DNA from: an uncultured Clostridia bacterium
GTDB taxonomy: Bacteria; Bacillota; Clostridia; Oscillospirales; Ruminococcaceae
Direction: 5' to 3'
Assembly: GCA_947586185.1 (NCBI GenBank)
Contig: CANPXN010000001.1
Location: 1-64,000, forward strand
Length of the DNA stretch: 64,000 nt
This document shows, piece by piece, positions 16,883 through 26,097 of the stretch (the stretch's first letter is position 1; every line of letters starts with the position of its first letter). The translations under genes were made by a program, and so were the position numbers. Under the pieces are notes generated by a model. It saw nothing but the letters and a program-made list of their open reading frames with translations. It searched no databases and was not told the origin of the DNA.

Positions 16883-17505
16883 GGACATACCTCTGATATG
16901 TAGTCCTCGCTGAGCTTAATAAGATTCAGCAGCGACGCCGCTCCTGCGGAATACTCTCCCGAAAGAGCCGTTGTGGTAATTGCCAGCGAGTCTGCGGAAG
17001 CTTCCGATTCGCTTTTTATTTTTGCTGATGCAAGAGCATTAAATGCGTCCGAGTAATTTTCGGAAAGCTTCTGGGTTATCCGGAAAAGCTTCTGGTCGTT
17101 CCCGGAGTTTGCATTATAAAGCATACGGAATATTTTATAGACCTCTATCATAATTGCTGAGGATATGTCCTTTTCAAGAACCGGACTTCCGGACTTTGAA
17201 GCAAGTGAAAAAAGTATGCTCACTGAATCGGAAATAATTTCCTCGCTTTTTTCTGTGCTTATATCTGAAGAACTGCTTTTCGGTGTATGTGCATTGGGAG
17301 CCGGTACTCTTCCGAGAAGATAATCACAGGACACATTGTAGTAGTCGGCTATACGTACCAGAAATTCAAGACCGCATTCCCTTATGCCCTTTTCATAGTG
17401 GGACAGGAGAGCTTGGGAAATACCAAGGTCTGCGGCAGCCTGCTTCTGGCTGATTTTTCTTTCTTTTCTTTGCAGCGTTATAATTCTGGGAAAATCAGAA
17501 TTCAT
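16879..17505 (-). CDS. XRE-family transcriptional regulator, C-terminus altered by a MITE
   Basis: 208 residues. An N-terminal HTH_3 domain (residues about 5-65: RKERKISQKQAAADLGISQA, then the recognition helix and FLVRIADYYNVSCDYLLGR) is followed by a helical region with no recognised domain. The final codons CCT TAA lie inside the terminal repeat of the adjacent MITE, so the true C-terminus has probably been cut or replaced. The start has CGGAGGAAC upstream. The target is unknown; an AAGGGT-AAAA-ACCCTT palindrome upstream could be autoregulatory. Confidence 0.8.
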   Translation of the reverse strand: MNSDFPRIITLQRKERKISQKQAAADLGISQALLSHYEKGIRECGLEFLVRIADYYNVSCDYLLGRVPAPNAHTPKSSSSDISTEKSEEIISDSVSILFSLASKSGSPVLEKDISSAIMIEVYKIFRMLYNANSGNDQKLFRITQKLSENYSDAFNALASAKIKSESEASADSLAITTTALSGEYSAGAASLLNLIKLSEDYISEVCP

Positions 17506-17563
17506 TTTGTTTGTTCCTCCGGTTATTGCACCTTATGGCTGTGCAAAAATTGATACATATAAA

Positions 17564-17592
17564 ATTATATAACAAATAGTATAAAAAGTAAA
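17564..17592 (-). promoter_or_regulatory. Promoter of the XRE gene
   Basis: On the minus strand TTTACT (17592-17587), 17 bases, TATAAT (17569-17564). Confidence 0.65.
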
Positions 17593-17606
17593 GGGTAAAA
17601 ACCCTT
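17591..17606. promoter_or_regulatory. Palindrome upstream of the XRE promoter
   Basis: AAGGGT-AAAA-ACCCTT is perfectly palindromic and overlaps the distal edge of the -35 region. It could be an operator for the XRE protein. The nearby TTGACA-CGTC-TGTCAA (17691-17706) is a second dyad in the same divergent spacer. Confidence 0.4.
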
Positions 17607-17831
17607 AATGTTGCACAGAGGTTAAGTAACAAAATTGACAAAACTTACAATGCAGCGAATTTCCAGCCTGAATTTAGTGCATAATAACCATTGACACGTC
17701 TGTCAAAAAATTGCACACCCGAACAAAAGACGGATTTCAGTATTGGATAATATATACTTCTTGTATTGAAAGAGTTTCCATATGGGTTCTCTTTAAATTA
17801 CCCATAAATCTATTATACGAGGAGCCATGAC

Positions 17832-18455
17832 ATGAAGGGCTACAGACTTACAGTTATAAGGCATGGCCTTACAGAGGCAAACGATAAGTCGGTTTACATA
17901 GGAAGCCGCAGCGACTATTCTCTTTCGGATAAGGGAAGAAGTCAGCTTGTAAACAAGCTTGATGTTTTTCAGTATCCTAAGGTGCAGAGGGTTTACTCAA
18001 GTCCTCTTAAAAGATGCACTGAAACTGCGGAGCTGCTTTTTCCGGACAGGGAGCTTTACCTGGCGGAGGATTTCAGAGAGCTTGATTTCGGAGAGTTTGA
18101 CGGCAAAAGTGTAAAAGAGCTTATTGACCGTGAGGATTACAAGGACTGGCTAAAGGGCGGAGCGGATAAGCGGCCTCCGGACGGGGAAAGCCTCAATGAG
18201 CTTACTGCAAGGATATACAGGGGGCTTCATACAGTTCTTATGGATATGATGCAGGAGGAGCTTACTCACTGCGCTCTTATTACTCATTCTGGTATCATCA
18301 CCAATATTATGGCAGGGTTCGGAATACCGAAATACGATCCTAAGGAGCTTACCTGTCAGCCGGGAGAGGGATTTGAAATCCTGACATCTGCCAAGCTTTG
18401 GCAGCAGTCACAGGTGTTTGAGATACTCGGAAAAGCGCCTTATGAAACCGTTTGA
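17832..18455 (+). CDS. Histidine phosphatase family protein
   Basis: 207 residues of the phosphoglycerate-mutase-like superfamily. The catalytic RHG (IRHGLTEAND) is at residues about 9-12, the acidic REL-DFGEFDGKS segment is in the middle, and the second catalytic histidine is in LITHSGII. It dephosphorylates a small substrate; members include CobC-type and broad-specificity phosphatases, and no cobalamin genes are nearby, so the substrate is open. GAGGAG lies ahead of the ATG. The dyad ATGGGT...ACCCAT upstream may be regulatory. Confidence 0.85.
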   Translation: MKGYRLTVIRHGLTEANDKSVYIGSRSDYSLSDKGRSQLVNKLDVFQYPKVQRVYSSPLKRCTETAELLFPDRELYLAEDFRELDFGEFDGKSVKELIDREDYKDWLKGGADKRPPDGESLNELTARIYRGLHTVLMDMMQEELTHCALITHSGIITNIMAGFGIPKYDPKELTCQPGEGFEILTSAKLWQQSQVFEILGKAPYETV

Positions 18456-18526
18456 TATTATGATACATATTGCTGCCAATTGACTTGTGTATATTAGTGA
18501 GCAATAATCATAAATGAGGTGTTGCT

Positions 18527-19309
18527 ATGAGTATTTCTGTTTACAGAAAAAGGTCGTGTCAGATTCTCAAGGGGAACTATGCCGAGGCGTTTGCTGTTGT
18601 TTTAGCCTGTATTCTCGTGTATGCTGCCTTTAAGACAGCGGATGTGCTTACTGCTTTGTTTTTGTCATTCAGCGGCATATTTTCGGCAGAGGATATAATG
18701 TTTTCTCCGGGATTGCCTGCGTTTTTGATAAAGACTCTTAGGTTTTTGCTTTGCTTTGCCGCCATGACTCCTCTTATTACCGGTACAGTATGGTGGTTTT
18801 CACAAACTGCGGCAGGGGAGGATAACCGCAGCATTTTGAAGCTGTATACCGGCTTTCGCCTTAACCTCAGAAGCGCAGTTCTTTATGGCATGATGTGGAC
18901 AGCATCATTTCTGACGGCTGTTCCGGTATTTCTCAGTTGGTACGGAGGATACAGACTGCTGCTTCTGTCCCAGAATAGTGGGGAGCCGGAGCTTTTGATT
19001 TTTGCCGCTTTTCAGCTTTTTATGCTGGGATTGCTTATGGTGTTTTTCAGCTTGCTGAACGCCGCCGGAATGAGCGCTGCTCCTTTTATTTTTATAAAAA
19101 GACCCGGGGACAACCCTTTGAGGGCTTTTTTCTGTTCATACAGGGTCATGAGGGGCAGAAAGCTCCGGCTGATAAAACTTATGCTTTCATATCTTCCAGT
19201 TATGCTGGGTATTGTTACAATACCCTTTGTTCTTCCGAAAGCATTTATGGCTCTTGCGGTATATGCGGATTGTGCGGCAAAGGAGGAGGGCGTTTTTGAA
19301 AAGGATTGA
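18527..19309 (+). CDS. Polytopic membrane protein, function unknown
   Basis: 260 residues with five or six hydrophobic segments (for example AFAVVLACILVYAAF, FLLCFAAMTPLITGTVWWF, LIFAAFQLFMLGLLMVFF, LMLSYLPVMLGIVTIPFVL) and short cytoplasmic loops. The layout resembles DUF975-like integral membrane proteins, but I cannot assign the family firmly. It overlaps the following pseudouridine synthase by 14 bp, so they are probably co-translated. Confidence 0.7.
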   Translation: MSISVYRKRSCQILKGNYAEAFAVVLACILVYAAFKTADVLTALFLSFSGIFSAEDIMFSPGLPAFLIKTLRFLLCFAAMTPLITGTVWWFSQTAAGEDNRSILKLYTGFRLNLRSAVLYGMMWTASFLTAVPVFLSWYGGYRLLLLSQNSGEPELLIFAAFQLFMLGLLMVFFSLLNAAGMSAAPFIFIKRPGDNPLRAFFCSYRVMRGRKLRLIKLMLSYLPVMLGIVTIPFVLPKAFMALAVYADCAAKEEGVFEKD

Positions 19310-20135
19310 GTTTACTGCCGACAGGAGATGTCGGCTTGATGACTTTCTGATACATGACAGGGGAATGTCAAGAAGACTGCTCACAAGGCTCAAGCGTACT
19401 GAAAACGGCATTACCAGAAACGGAATGCTTATCCGTTCAATTGACATGGTTGAACCGGGAGATGTTATAGTCGTGCAGCTTGAGGACAAAAGTTTCCTTG
19501 AGGGAAATACCTGTCTTGACGTTCCGGTAGCCTATGAAAGCGCCGGAGTCGTGGTGTTTGACAAGCCTGTTGGTATGCCTGTTCACCCTTCTATAAAGCA
19601 TCAGGGGGATACGCTGGGAAATTTCTTTTCCGGAAAGTACCCCGGTCTTACCTTCCGTCCGGTAAACCGTCTTGACAGGGATACATCAGGACTGTGCTGC
19701 TGCGCAAAGGACGCCTTTTCAGCCGCTGCTCTACAGGGAAATATCTCAAAAGTATACTATGCTGTTGCATGCGGCAGGATAACCGGAGATGGAGTTATTG
19801 ATGCTCCTATAGCGAGAGAGCAGGACTCCATTATAAAAAGGATAGTATCGCCGGACGGTCAGAGGGCGGTCACACATTATCAAGCGGTTTGCGGAAATGA
19901 TAAGTATACTCTTCTGAGAATAATTCTGGAAACCGGAAGAACTCATCAGATAAGGGTTCACTTTGCCCATGCAGGACACCCCCTTGCAGGGGATGACATG
20001 TACGGCGGAAGTACGGAGGACATATCCTGTCAGGCACTGCACTGCGGAAAGCTGACTTTCAATGAGCCTCAGAGCGGAGAGGTAATTACTGTCCGTTGTG
20101 ATATACGTGAGGACATGAAAAAGTTAATTACATAA
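19296..20135 (+). CDS. RluA-family pseudouridine synthase
   Basis: 279 residues. It isomerises specific uridines in rRNA or tRNA. The track starts at 19212, but TTG at 19296 (LKRIEFTADRRC) has GGAGGAGG seven bases upstream and begins where the S4-like RNA-binding domain begins (RLDDFLIHDRGMSRRLL). The catalytic Asp is in PVNRLDRDTSG (asparagine replaces the common histidine). The C-terminal motif GRTHQIRVHFAHAGHPLAGD is intact. The modification site is not predictable from sequence. Confidence 0.9.
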   Translation: MKRIEFTADRRCRLDDFLIHDRGMSRRLLTRLKRTENGITRNGMLIRSIDMVEPGDVIVVQLEDKSFLEGNTCLDVPVAYESAGVVVFDKPVGMPVHPSIKHQGDTLGNFFSGKYPGLTFRPVNRLDRDTSGLCCCAKDAFSAAALQGNISKVYYAVACGRITGDGVIDAPIAREQDSIIKRIVSPDGQRAVTHYQAVCGNDKYTLLRIILETGRTHQIRVHFAHAGHPLAGDDMYGGSTEDISCQALHCGKLTFNEPQSGEVITVRCDIREDMKKLIT

Positions 20136-20158
20136 TTTACATAAAGGAGCAAGATATA

Positions 20159-20635
20159 ATGGAAAGAATAGCAAGTTTTCAAGTCGATCATACAAAGATT
20201 GATGTTGGAATGTATGTTTCAAGAGTGGACGGAGATATTACGACCTATGATGTGAGAATGGTAAAGCCTAACGGTGGAAGCTACCTTCCTACGCCGGCTA
20301 TGCATACTATAGAGCATCTCTTTGCGACATACGCAAGAAATTCAGAGTTTGGAAAGGGTATTATATATGTTGGCCCTATGGGTTGCCGGACTGGATTTTA
20401 TCTGCTTACAAGAAGTCTTCCCGACGAGGCTGCGCTGAAAATCGTAAGGGATGCCTTTAAATTCATATCGGAATATGATGACCGCATTCCCGGATGTTCT
20501 GAGGAAGAATGCGGCAATTACAAGGAGCATGACCTTGCCGGAGCAAGAAAGGCTGTGCTGCCGCTTTTGAAAGTACTGGAAAATTACACTGTCGAAATGA
20601 TGGATTATTCTTGGCATATGAACCAAAAAATCTGA
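20159..20635 (+). CDS. luxS: S-ribosylhomocysteine lyase LuxS
   Basis: 158 residues. Converts S-ribosylhomocysteine to homocysteine and DPD, the autoinducer-2 precursor, in the activated methyl cycle. The metal-binding HTIEH (HTIEHLFATYARN), the catalytic cysteine in GPMGCRTGFY and the third metal ligand in the IPGCSEEECGNY region are present. Start behind AAGGAGC, 23 bp after the pseudouridine synthase. Confidence 0.97.
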   Translation: MERIASFQVDHTKIDVGMYVSRVDGDITTYDVRMVKPNGGSYLPTPAMHTIEHLFATYARNSEFGKGIIYVGPMGCRTGFYLLTRSLPDEAALKIVRDAFKFISEYDDRIPGCSEEECGNYKEHDLAGARKAVLPLLKVLENYTVEMMDYSWHMNQKI

Positions 20636-20695
20636 CTCTGATTTGTGCAACATTACAAATTATTGTCGAGGATTGGTAAATGTAGACAAAAAGTA

Positions 20696-20723
20696 TTGCG
20701 TAAATTTATTTAGTTGTTATAAT
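20696..20723 (+). promoter_or_regulatory. Promoter of the M23 peptidase gene
   Basis: TTGCGT (20696-20701), 16 bases, TATAAT (20718-20723). The roughly 95-nt leader contains repeated GTAAC/TTGTAAC/TTGTTAC motifs of unknown role. Confidence 0.65.
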
Positions 20724-20819
20724 AAAATTCATGGTGTGTAACTGATTTGTAACAATTGTAATAACTTGTTACATATTCTGCGGCGAATGTTCGCAGATAA
20801 TATGAAAGGAGCTGTTACC

Positions 20820-22145
20820 ATGAATAAGAAGCGTCTTAACAGAAAAAACATATCAAAGGACGTTTCAGTCAAAAAAGATTATAACAGGAATACAACAAAA
20901 AGGACTGCTGCGGCAGTTATGAATTTTGCTGCGCCGGCAATATCTGCTGCGTTTTTAGCATGCTCGGTCTACTGGGCGTCCGATCTGCAATACAGTGAGG
21001 CTGTTCAGTATACCTCGGCAAACGATGCGGTAGAGGTGTTTGCAAAGGTCGATACGGGAGTTAAGACCGCTGCCGAAAGCTTTATCGTTACTGATATGCC
21101 TGATGAGTGCGCCGGCTTTTCTTCTAAGGCTGTTGAAAACTCAGGTGCAGAGCTGATCGAAGCATATGGAGTTTATGTTGACGGCGAGTTTGTCGGCGCT
21201 GTTGTTGATAAGGAATCCGTTGAGGACAGCCTTGACAGCAGACTGAAGGAATATACCGAAAGTGACGATATCGTTGAAGCTGAATACAGCGAGGAAGCTG
21301 AAATAAAGGAGGGCGTTTACCTTACTGCCGCTCTTGTTAATGAAAATGAAATGACGGACTATCTTGGCGGCGAGAAAAAGGTGGTTGCGGAATATGAGGC
21401 AGCTGAGGGAGATACCCCCGAAAAGATAGCCGACGACTTTGATATGACCATTGAGGAGGTTCAAAAGCTGAATCCTGACCTTGAAGATGAATGCGGCAGA
21501 GGCGAAACTGTAAAGGTGGTCGAAACTCAGTCAGTACTCCCTGTAAAGCATGTTCAGCGTGTACAGGTGGTTGAGGATATGGAGTATGACTCGGAGACTG
21601 AAAATGTCGATGAGAAATCAATTTCTTCAAAGAGCGGTGAAAAGCTTGATACCTATGAAATTACCTTCATTGACGGTGAGGAGGTCTCCAGAAGTCTTGT
21701 TGAGTCAGAGCCTCTTGAACAGACGATCCGGGGCAGCTCGGACGTCAGAACAGGCTCCGCTCCGGAGATGCAGGCATCGAATGAGTTTATCTGGCCTGCC
21801 GCCGCAGGATATGTAAGCGATCCTTTTGGCAGCGACAGAAATCATAAGGGAATGGATATTGCTGCCCCTTACGGTACTGAGATATATGCCGCCGCTGACG
21901 GAGAGGTTATAGCTGCCGGCTGGAATAACGGTGGATACGGCTATTTTGTGAAGATAGATCATGGAGACGGATATTCAACTCTTTACGGCCATGCAAGCGA
22001 GGTCCTCGTTTCAGAGGGTCAGAAGGTTTCCGCCGGAGATGTGGTGGCTCTTGTAGGGTCAACCGGTGACTCCACCGGAAATCATCTTCACTTTGAAGTG
22101 AGATATAATGACGAGTGTATGAATCCGGCAGAGTATTTAGAATAA
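20820..22145 (+). CDS. Membrane-anchored M23 peptidase with LysM and G5 domains
   Basis: 441 residues using the ATG at 20820 (AAAGGAG upstream) rather than the track start. A basic N-terminus precedes one membrane helix (NFAAPAISAAFLACSVYWA). A LysM-like domain (EAAEGDTPEKIADDFDMTIE) binds peptidoglycan. A G5 domain (about 240-310, ending EVSRSLVESEPLEQTI) follows. The C-terminal LytM/M23 domain has zinc ligands in NHKGMDIAAPYG and GNHLHFEVRYN, with the GYSTLYGHASE strand. Predicted cell-wall endopeptidase acting outside the membrane in division or growth. Confidence 0.93.
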   Translation: MNKKRLNRKNISKDVSVKKDYNRNTTKRTAAAVMNFAAPAISAAFLACSVYWASDLQYSEAVQYTSANDAVEVFAKVDTGVKTAAESFIVTDMPDECAGFSSKAVENSGAELIEAYGVYVDGEFVGAVVDKESVEDSLDSRLKEYTESDDIVEAEYSEEAEIKEGVYLTAALVNENEMTDYLGGEKKVVAEYEAAEGDTPEKIADDFDMTIEEVQKLNPDLEDECGRGETVKVVETQSVLPVKHVQRVQVVEDMEYDSETENVDEKSISSKSGEKLDTYEITFIDGEEVSRSLVESEPLEQTIRGSSDVRTGSAPEMQASNEFIWPAAAGYVSDPFGSDRNHKGMDIAAPYGTEIYAAADGEVIAAGWNNGGYGYFVKIDHGDGYSTLYGHASEVLVSEGQKVSAGDVVALVGSTGDSTGNHLHFEVRYNDECMNPAEYLE

Positions 22146-22193
22146 GTTTTAATTTATTCGCAAAAAAGTTACATTTGAAAATTGTCCCGGATG

Positions 22194-22222
22194 TTGCAAA
22201 ATCTGCATATATATGATATAAT
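22194..22222 (+). promoter_or_regulatory. Promoter of the S10 ribosomal operon
   Basis: TTGCAA (22194-22199), 17 bases, TATAAT (22217-22222). It drives a leader of almost 300 nt before rpsJ. Confidence 0.8.
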
Positions 22223-22400
22223 AATCAAGCGTGATTGCAACAGATATGCGTAGAAGCGGAAGGTTGCTGGCGGTATGTCAGGTAATTTCCGTGGAGTATG
22301 TCCGATTAAAAACCGGGCGACTGAGATATTGAGCACAGTTTGTGCGTGTATTTATGCTATAGCATTAAGTATGCGTATTTTGTGTCCTGATGAACAGTTA

Positions 22401-22433
22401 ACCCGAAAATTCATGCGATTTTCGGGTTTTTTT
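22401..22433 (+). terminator. Leader terminator (attenuator) upstream of rpsJ
   Basis: ACCCGAAAA pairs perfectly with TTTTCGGGT around a 9-nt loop and is followed by a T-run. It lies between the S10 promoter and the rpsJ start, so readthrough must be controlled. This is consistent with autogenous attenuation of an S10 operon, whose protein regulator here is unknown. Confidence 0.8.
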
Positions 22434-22517
22434 ATTACTCTTTTTCGGGAAACGCACGGGAACGTGTCAAGTCTCATTACCTGCCCCCAAATACTATGAC
22501 CTAAGGAGGCGAAAAAA

Positions 22518-22832
22518 GTGGCAGTCAACGAAAAGATCAGAATCAAGATCAAGGGATATGAACACGCAACAGTGGACGCAGCAGCTGCAAAGATTGTTGA
22601 AGCTGCAAAGAGAAGCGGCGCAAGAGTTTCAGGACCAATACCGCTCCCAACGAACAAAGAGGTTATCACAATCCTCAGAGCCGTTCACAAGTACAAGGAC
22701 AGCCGTGAGCAGTTCGAGATGAGAACTCATAAGAGACTTATTGATGTTATCAGACCGACAGCTAAGACAACGGATGCTCTTCAGAAGCTGGAGATTCCGG
22801 CAGGTGTTGATATCGTAATGGAGCTTAAGTAA
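22518..22832 (+). CDS. rpsJ: Ribosomal protein S10
   Basis: 104-residue 30S protein, also the partner of NusB in antitermination. Recognised from [20 protein letters not shown] and [16 protein letters not shown]. Starts at GTG behind AAGGAGGCG. First gene of the S10-spc-alpha superoperon, followed by a 105-bp spacer with three hairpins. Confidence 0.98.
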   Translation: MAVNEKIRIKIKGYEHATVDAAAAKIVEAAKRSGARVSGPIPLPTNKEVITILRAVHKYKDSREQFEMRTHKRLIDVIRPTAKTTDALQKLEIPAGVDIVMELK

Positions 22833-22849
22833 AAAGCTTTTAGCCCCTG

Positions 22850-22911
22850 GTTCCGCAAAGACGGAACAGTGATGACTTAAATGTCATCGGTCAAGTTGGC
22901 CTTGCGCCAAC
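22850..22911 (+). promoter_or_regulatory. Three tandem hairpins in the rpsJ-rplC spacer
   Basis: GTTCCG/CGGAAC (22850-22867), GATGAC-TTAAAT-GTCATC (22871-22888) and GTTGGC-CTTGC-GCCAAC (22895-22911) sit head to tail just before the rplC ribosome binding site. Possible ribosomal-protein binding or mRNA-processing site. Confidence 0.55.
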
Positions 22912-22937
22912 CAATAACCTAACAGGAGGAAACATAC

Positions 22938-23570
22938 ATGAAAAAAGGTATAATCGGCAAGAAAATCGGTATGACTCAGATTTTTGACGAATCAGGAAAA
23001 GTTATTCCTGTAACAGTAGTTGAAGCCGGTCCTTGCGTTGTTGTTCAGAAGAAAACCGTTGAAAATGACGGATATGCATCTGTTCAGCTGGGCTTTGGGG
23101 ACGTTAAGGTTTCAAGAGTCAACAAACCGATGAAAGGACATTTCGGCAAGGCAGACGTAGCCTGCAAGAAGGAACTCAAGGAGTTCAGACTTGATGACTG
23201 TGAGTCAGTCAATGTAGGCGATATTCTGAAGGCAGATACTTTTGAAGTAGGCGACATGGTTGATGTCAGCGGTACAAGCAAGGGTAAGGGCTTCCAGGGT
23301 ACTATCAAGCGTCATAATAACTCAAGACTCAAGGAAAGCCACGGTACAGGTCCTGTTCACAGACATGCCGGTTCAATGGGCGCATGCTCATCACCGTCAA
23401 GAATCTTCAAGGGCAAGGGTATGCCTGGACAGATGGGTAACGAAAAGGTTACTGTTCAGAATCTTGAAGTAGTAAAGATCGATGCAGAAAATAATCTTAT
23501 TGCACTAAAGGGCGCAATTCCAGGTCCTAAGGGCGGAATCGTAAGCATCGTCGACAGTGTTAAGGCTTAA
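22938..23570 (+). CDS. rplC: Ribosomal protein L3
   Basis: 210 residues, normal length. Large-subunit assembly initiator reaching the peptidyl transferase centre. Starts [20 protein letters not shown]; the central loop [20 protein letters not shown] is the conserved extension into the 23S core. ACAGGAGGAAAC precedes the ATG. Confidence 0.98.
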   Translation: MKKGIIGKKIGMTQIFDESGKVIPVTVVEAGPCVVVQKKTVENDGYASVQLGFGDVKVSRVNKPMKGHFGKADVACKKELKEFRLDDCESVNVGDILKADTFEVGDMVDVSGTSKGKGFQGTIKRHNNSRLKESHGTGPVHRHAGSMGACSSPSRIFKGKGMPGQMGNEKVTVQNLEVVKIDAENNLIALKGAIPGPKGGIVSIVDSVKA

Positions 23571-23587
23571 GGAAGGAGGAAGCATAT

Positions 23588-24211
23588 ATGTCAAAGATTT
23601 CAGTTTATGATATGGCCGGCAATCAGGTTTCAGAAACAGAGATTTCCGACGCCGTATTCGGTATTACTCCAAACAAAGCCGTTATGCACGCTATGGTTGT
23701 TAATTATCTCGCAAATCAGCGTCAGGGTACACAGTCAACTCTTACAAGAACAGAAGTAAGAGGCGGCGGCAGAAAGCCTTGGAGGCAGAAGGATACAGGT
23801 CATGCAAGACAGGGTTCAATCCGTGCTCCTCAGTGGACTCACGGCGGCGTTGCTCTGGGACCTAAGCCAAGAGATTACAGATATACACTTAATAAGAAGG
23901 TAAGAAGACTCGCTATGAAGTCTGCACTTTCTTCAAAGGCTGCTGAGGGCGAGCTTATCGTTCTTGATGCTCTTAACCTCGACGGCTACAAGACAAAGAC
24001 TATCGTTAATATGCTGAAGGCTCTCAATGTTGACGGCAAGGCTCTTATCGTTACAGCCGAAGCTGATCAGAAGGTTGTAAAGAGCGCAGCAAACATCCCC
24101 GGCGTAAAGACAGCTGCTGTAAACACACTTAACGTTTACGACATCTTAAACCATGACAAGTTCATCGTTGTTAAGAATGCTGTTGGCAAAATCGAGGAGG
24201 TGTACGCATAA
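23588..24211 (+). CDS. rplD: Ribosomal protein L4
   Basis: 207 residues. Lines the exit tunnel and in several bacteria autoregulates its own operon, making it a candidate effector of the leader attenuator here. Conserved tunnel loop: TRTEVRGGGRKPWRQKDTGH. Its TAA overlaps the rplW ATG by one base. Confidence 0.98.
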   Translation: MSKISVYDMAGNQVSETEISDAVFGITPNKAVMHAMVVNYLANQRQGTQSTLTRTEVRGGGRKPWRQKDTGHARQGSIRAPQWTHGGVALGPKPRDYRYTLNKKVRRLAMKSALSSKAAEGELIVLDALNLDGYKTKTIVNMLKALNVDGKALIVTAEADQKVVKSAANIPGVKTAAVNTLNVYDILNHDKFIVVKNAVGKIEEVYA

Positions 24212-24525
24212 TGAAAGCACCACAGGATATAATCCTCAAGCCTGTTATCACCGAAAGAAGTATTGATATTCTTCCAACAGGAAAGTATACATTCAAGGTT
24301 GATAAGGACGCTAACAAGGTTGAGATAGCAAAGGCAGTTACAGAGCTCTTCGGTGTTGAGGTTTTAAAGGTCAACACTATGAACTGCAAGGGACGTGCAA
24401 GACGCGTAGGCAGATATGAAGGCAAAAAGGCTGACTGGAAAAAGGCTATCGTTACAATTAATACAGAACCGAGCGACAAGAAGAAGTTCAAGTCATCAAT
24501 CGAGTTCTTTGACGGTTTATATTAA
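24211..24525 (+). CDS. rplW: Ribosomal protein L23
   Basis: 104 residues. Sits at the tunnel exit, where it docks trigger factor and SRP. Recognised from ILKPVITERSIDILPTGKYTF and the basic loop CKGRARRVGRYEGKKADWKK. The 62-bp spacer to rplB holds a small GGGAG-TAATG-CTCCC hairpin. Confidence 0.98.
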   Translation: MKAPQDIILKPVITERSIDILPTGKYTFKVDKDANKVEIAKAVTELFGVEVLKVNTMNCKGRARRVGRYEGKKADWKKAIVTINTEPSDKKKFKSSIEFFDGLY

Positions 24526-24587
24526 TAGTTAAACCGCTGTTATGGGAGTAATGCTCCCGCAAACAATGCATTTAAGGAGTGAAAACA

Positions 24588-25421
24588 ATGGCTATAAAGG
24601 CTTATAAACCGACAACTCCTTCACGTCGTCAGATGACCTGTACAGACTATTCGGATTTGTCAAAGGTTGCTCCGGAGAAGAGTCTGCTTGAACCATTGAA
24701 GAAAAATTCAGGCAGAAACAACTACGGAAGAATCACGGTTCGCCACAGAGGCGGCGGCTCAAGAAGAAAGTATCGTATCATCGACTTCAAGCGTGATAAG
24801 GATAATATGAACGCTACAGTTCAGACGCTGGAGTACGATCCAAACCGTTCAGCATTCATTGCTCTCGTTAAGTACGAGGACGGTGAAAAGAGATATATTC
24901 TCGCACCAAACGGCCTTAAGGTCGGAGATGTTGTTTGCTCAGGACCGGAAGCAGACATCAAGGCAGGCAATGCTCTTGAACTTTCAAACATCCCTGTTGG
25001 TACATTTATCCACGCTATTGAGCTTTATCCTGGAAAGGGCGCTCAGCTGGTTCGTTCAGCAGGAAATATGGCTCAGCTTATGGCTAAGGAAGGCAACTAC
25101 GCTCTTGTAAGACTTCCGTCAGGAGAGCTTAGAAACGTTCCGATAAGCTGCAAGGCTACAATCGGTCAGGTAAGCAATATCGACCACGAAAACGTTAATA
25201 TCGGTAAAGCCGGAAGAACACGTCACCTCGGTATCAGACCAACAGTACGTGGTTCAGTTATGAACCCTTGCGACCACCCACACGGCGGTGGTGAAGGTAA
25301 GTCACCGGTAGGACGTCCGGGACCTGTTACTCCTTGGGGTAAGCCAGCACTTGGCTATAAGACCCGTAAGAAGCATAACCGTTCTGACAAGTTTATCGTA
25401 AAACGCAGAAACGGCAAATAA
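24588..25421 (+). CDS. rplB: Ribosomal protein L2
   Basis: 277 residues from ATG 24588, preceded by AAGGAGTG. The track start (GTG 24579) falls inside that ribosome binding site and is not used. Needed for subunit association and peptidyl transfer. Conserved [20 protein letters not shown] and the C-terminal [20 protein letters not shown] are both intact. Confidence 0.98.
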   Translation: MAIKAYKPTTPSRRQMTCTDYSDLSKVAPEKSLLEPLKKNSGRNNYGRITVRHRGGGSRRKYRIIDFKRDKDNMNATVQTLEYDPNRSAFIALVKYEDGEKRYILAPNGLKVGDVVCSGPEADIKAGNALELSNIPVGTFIHAIELYPGKGAQLVRSAGNMAQLMAKEGNYALVRLPSGELRNVPISCKATIGQVSNIDHENVNIGKAGRTRHLGIRPTVRGSVMNPCDHPHGGGEGKSPVGRPGPVTPWGKPALGYKTRKKHNRSDKFIVKRRNGK

Positions 25422-25442
25422 GCTGAAAGGAGGAACTGATTA

Positions 25443-25727
25443 ATGAGCAGAAGTATTAAGAAGGGCCCTTATGTTCAGGAAGCGCTCTATAAAAGAGTTT
25501 TGCAGATGAATGAAGCCGGCGAAAAGAAGGTTCTGAAAACATGGAGCAGATCTTCAACAATTTTCCCTGATTTCGTAGGCCATACATTTGCAGTTCATGA
25601 CGGACGCAAGCATGTTCCTGTATATGTTACAGAAGATATGGTAGGTCATAAGCTCGGTGAGTTTGCTCCGACCAGAACTTACAGAGGTCACGCAGGTTCA
25701 AAGACAAGCAATAACGGTAAGAAATAG
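25443..25727 (+). CDS. rpsS: Ribosomal protein S19
   Basis: 94-residue 30S head protein. Hallmarks: [10 protein letters not shown] at the start and [20 protein letters not shown] then [23 protein letters not shown] upstream. Confidence 0.98.
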   Translation: MSRSIKKGPYVQEALYKRVLQMNEAGEKKVLKTWSRSSTIFPDFVGHTFAVHDGRKHVPVYVTEDMVGHKLGEFAPTRTYRGHAGSKTSNNGKK

Positions 25728-25744
25728 CGGAAGGAGGAGTTCAA

Positions 25745-26080
25745 ATGGAAGCCAGAGCATATCTTAGAAACGCTCGAATCGCACCGAGAAAGGTACAGGT
25801 TGTTCTTGATCTCATCAGAAACAAGCCTGTAGACGTTGCGCTTGCTACTCTTAATTATACACCAAAGGCTGCATGTGAATCAGTAGAAAAGCTTTTGAAG
25901 TCCGCTATCGCAAATGCAGAAAACAATCACAGCATGGACAGAGATAACCTCTATGTTGCTGAATGTTTTGTTTGCCCGGGACCTATAATGAAGAGAATTA
26001 TGCCAAGAGCACATGGTAGAGCATACAGAATTTTAAAGAGAACATCACACATTACAATTGTTCTTAAAGAAAAAGACTGA
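25745..26080 (+). CDS. rplV: Ribosomal protein L22
   Basis: 111 residues. Its extended hairpin lines the exit tunnel near the macrolide site. Recognised from [16 protein letters not shown] and the loop region [20 protein letters not shown]. Start behind GGAAGGAGG. Confidence 0.98.
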   Translation: MEARAYLRNARIAPRKVQVVLDLIRNKPVDVALATLNYTPKAACESVEKLLKSAIANAENNHSMDRDNLYVAECFVCPGPIMKRIMPRAHGRAYRILKRTSHITIVLKEKD

Positions 26081-26097
26081 TCCCAAGGAGGTTAATT

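Noticed and set aside
22275-22499. Plus-strand ORF in the S10 leader
   Set aside because: Overlaps the leader terminator and has no family resemblance; probably chance.
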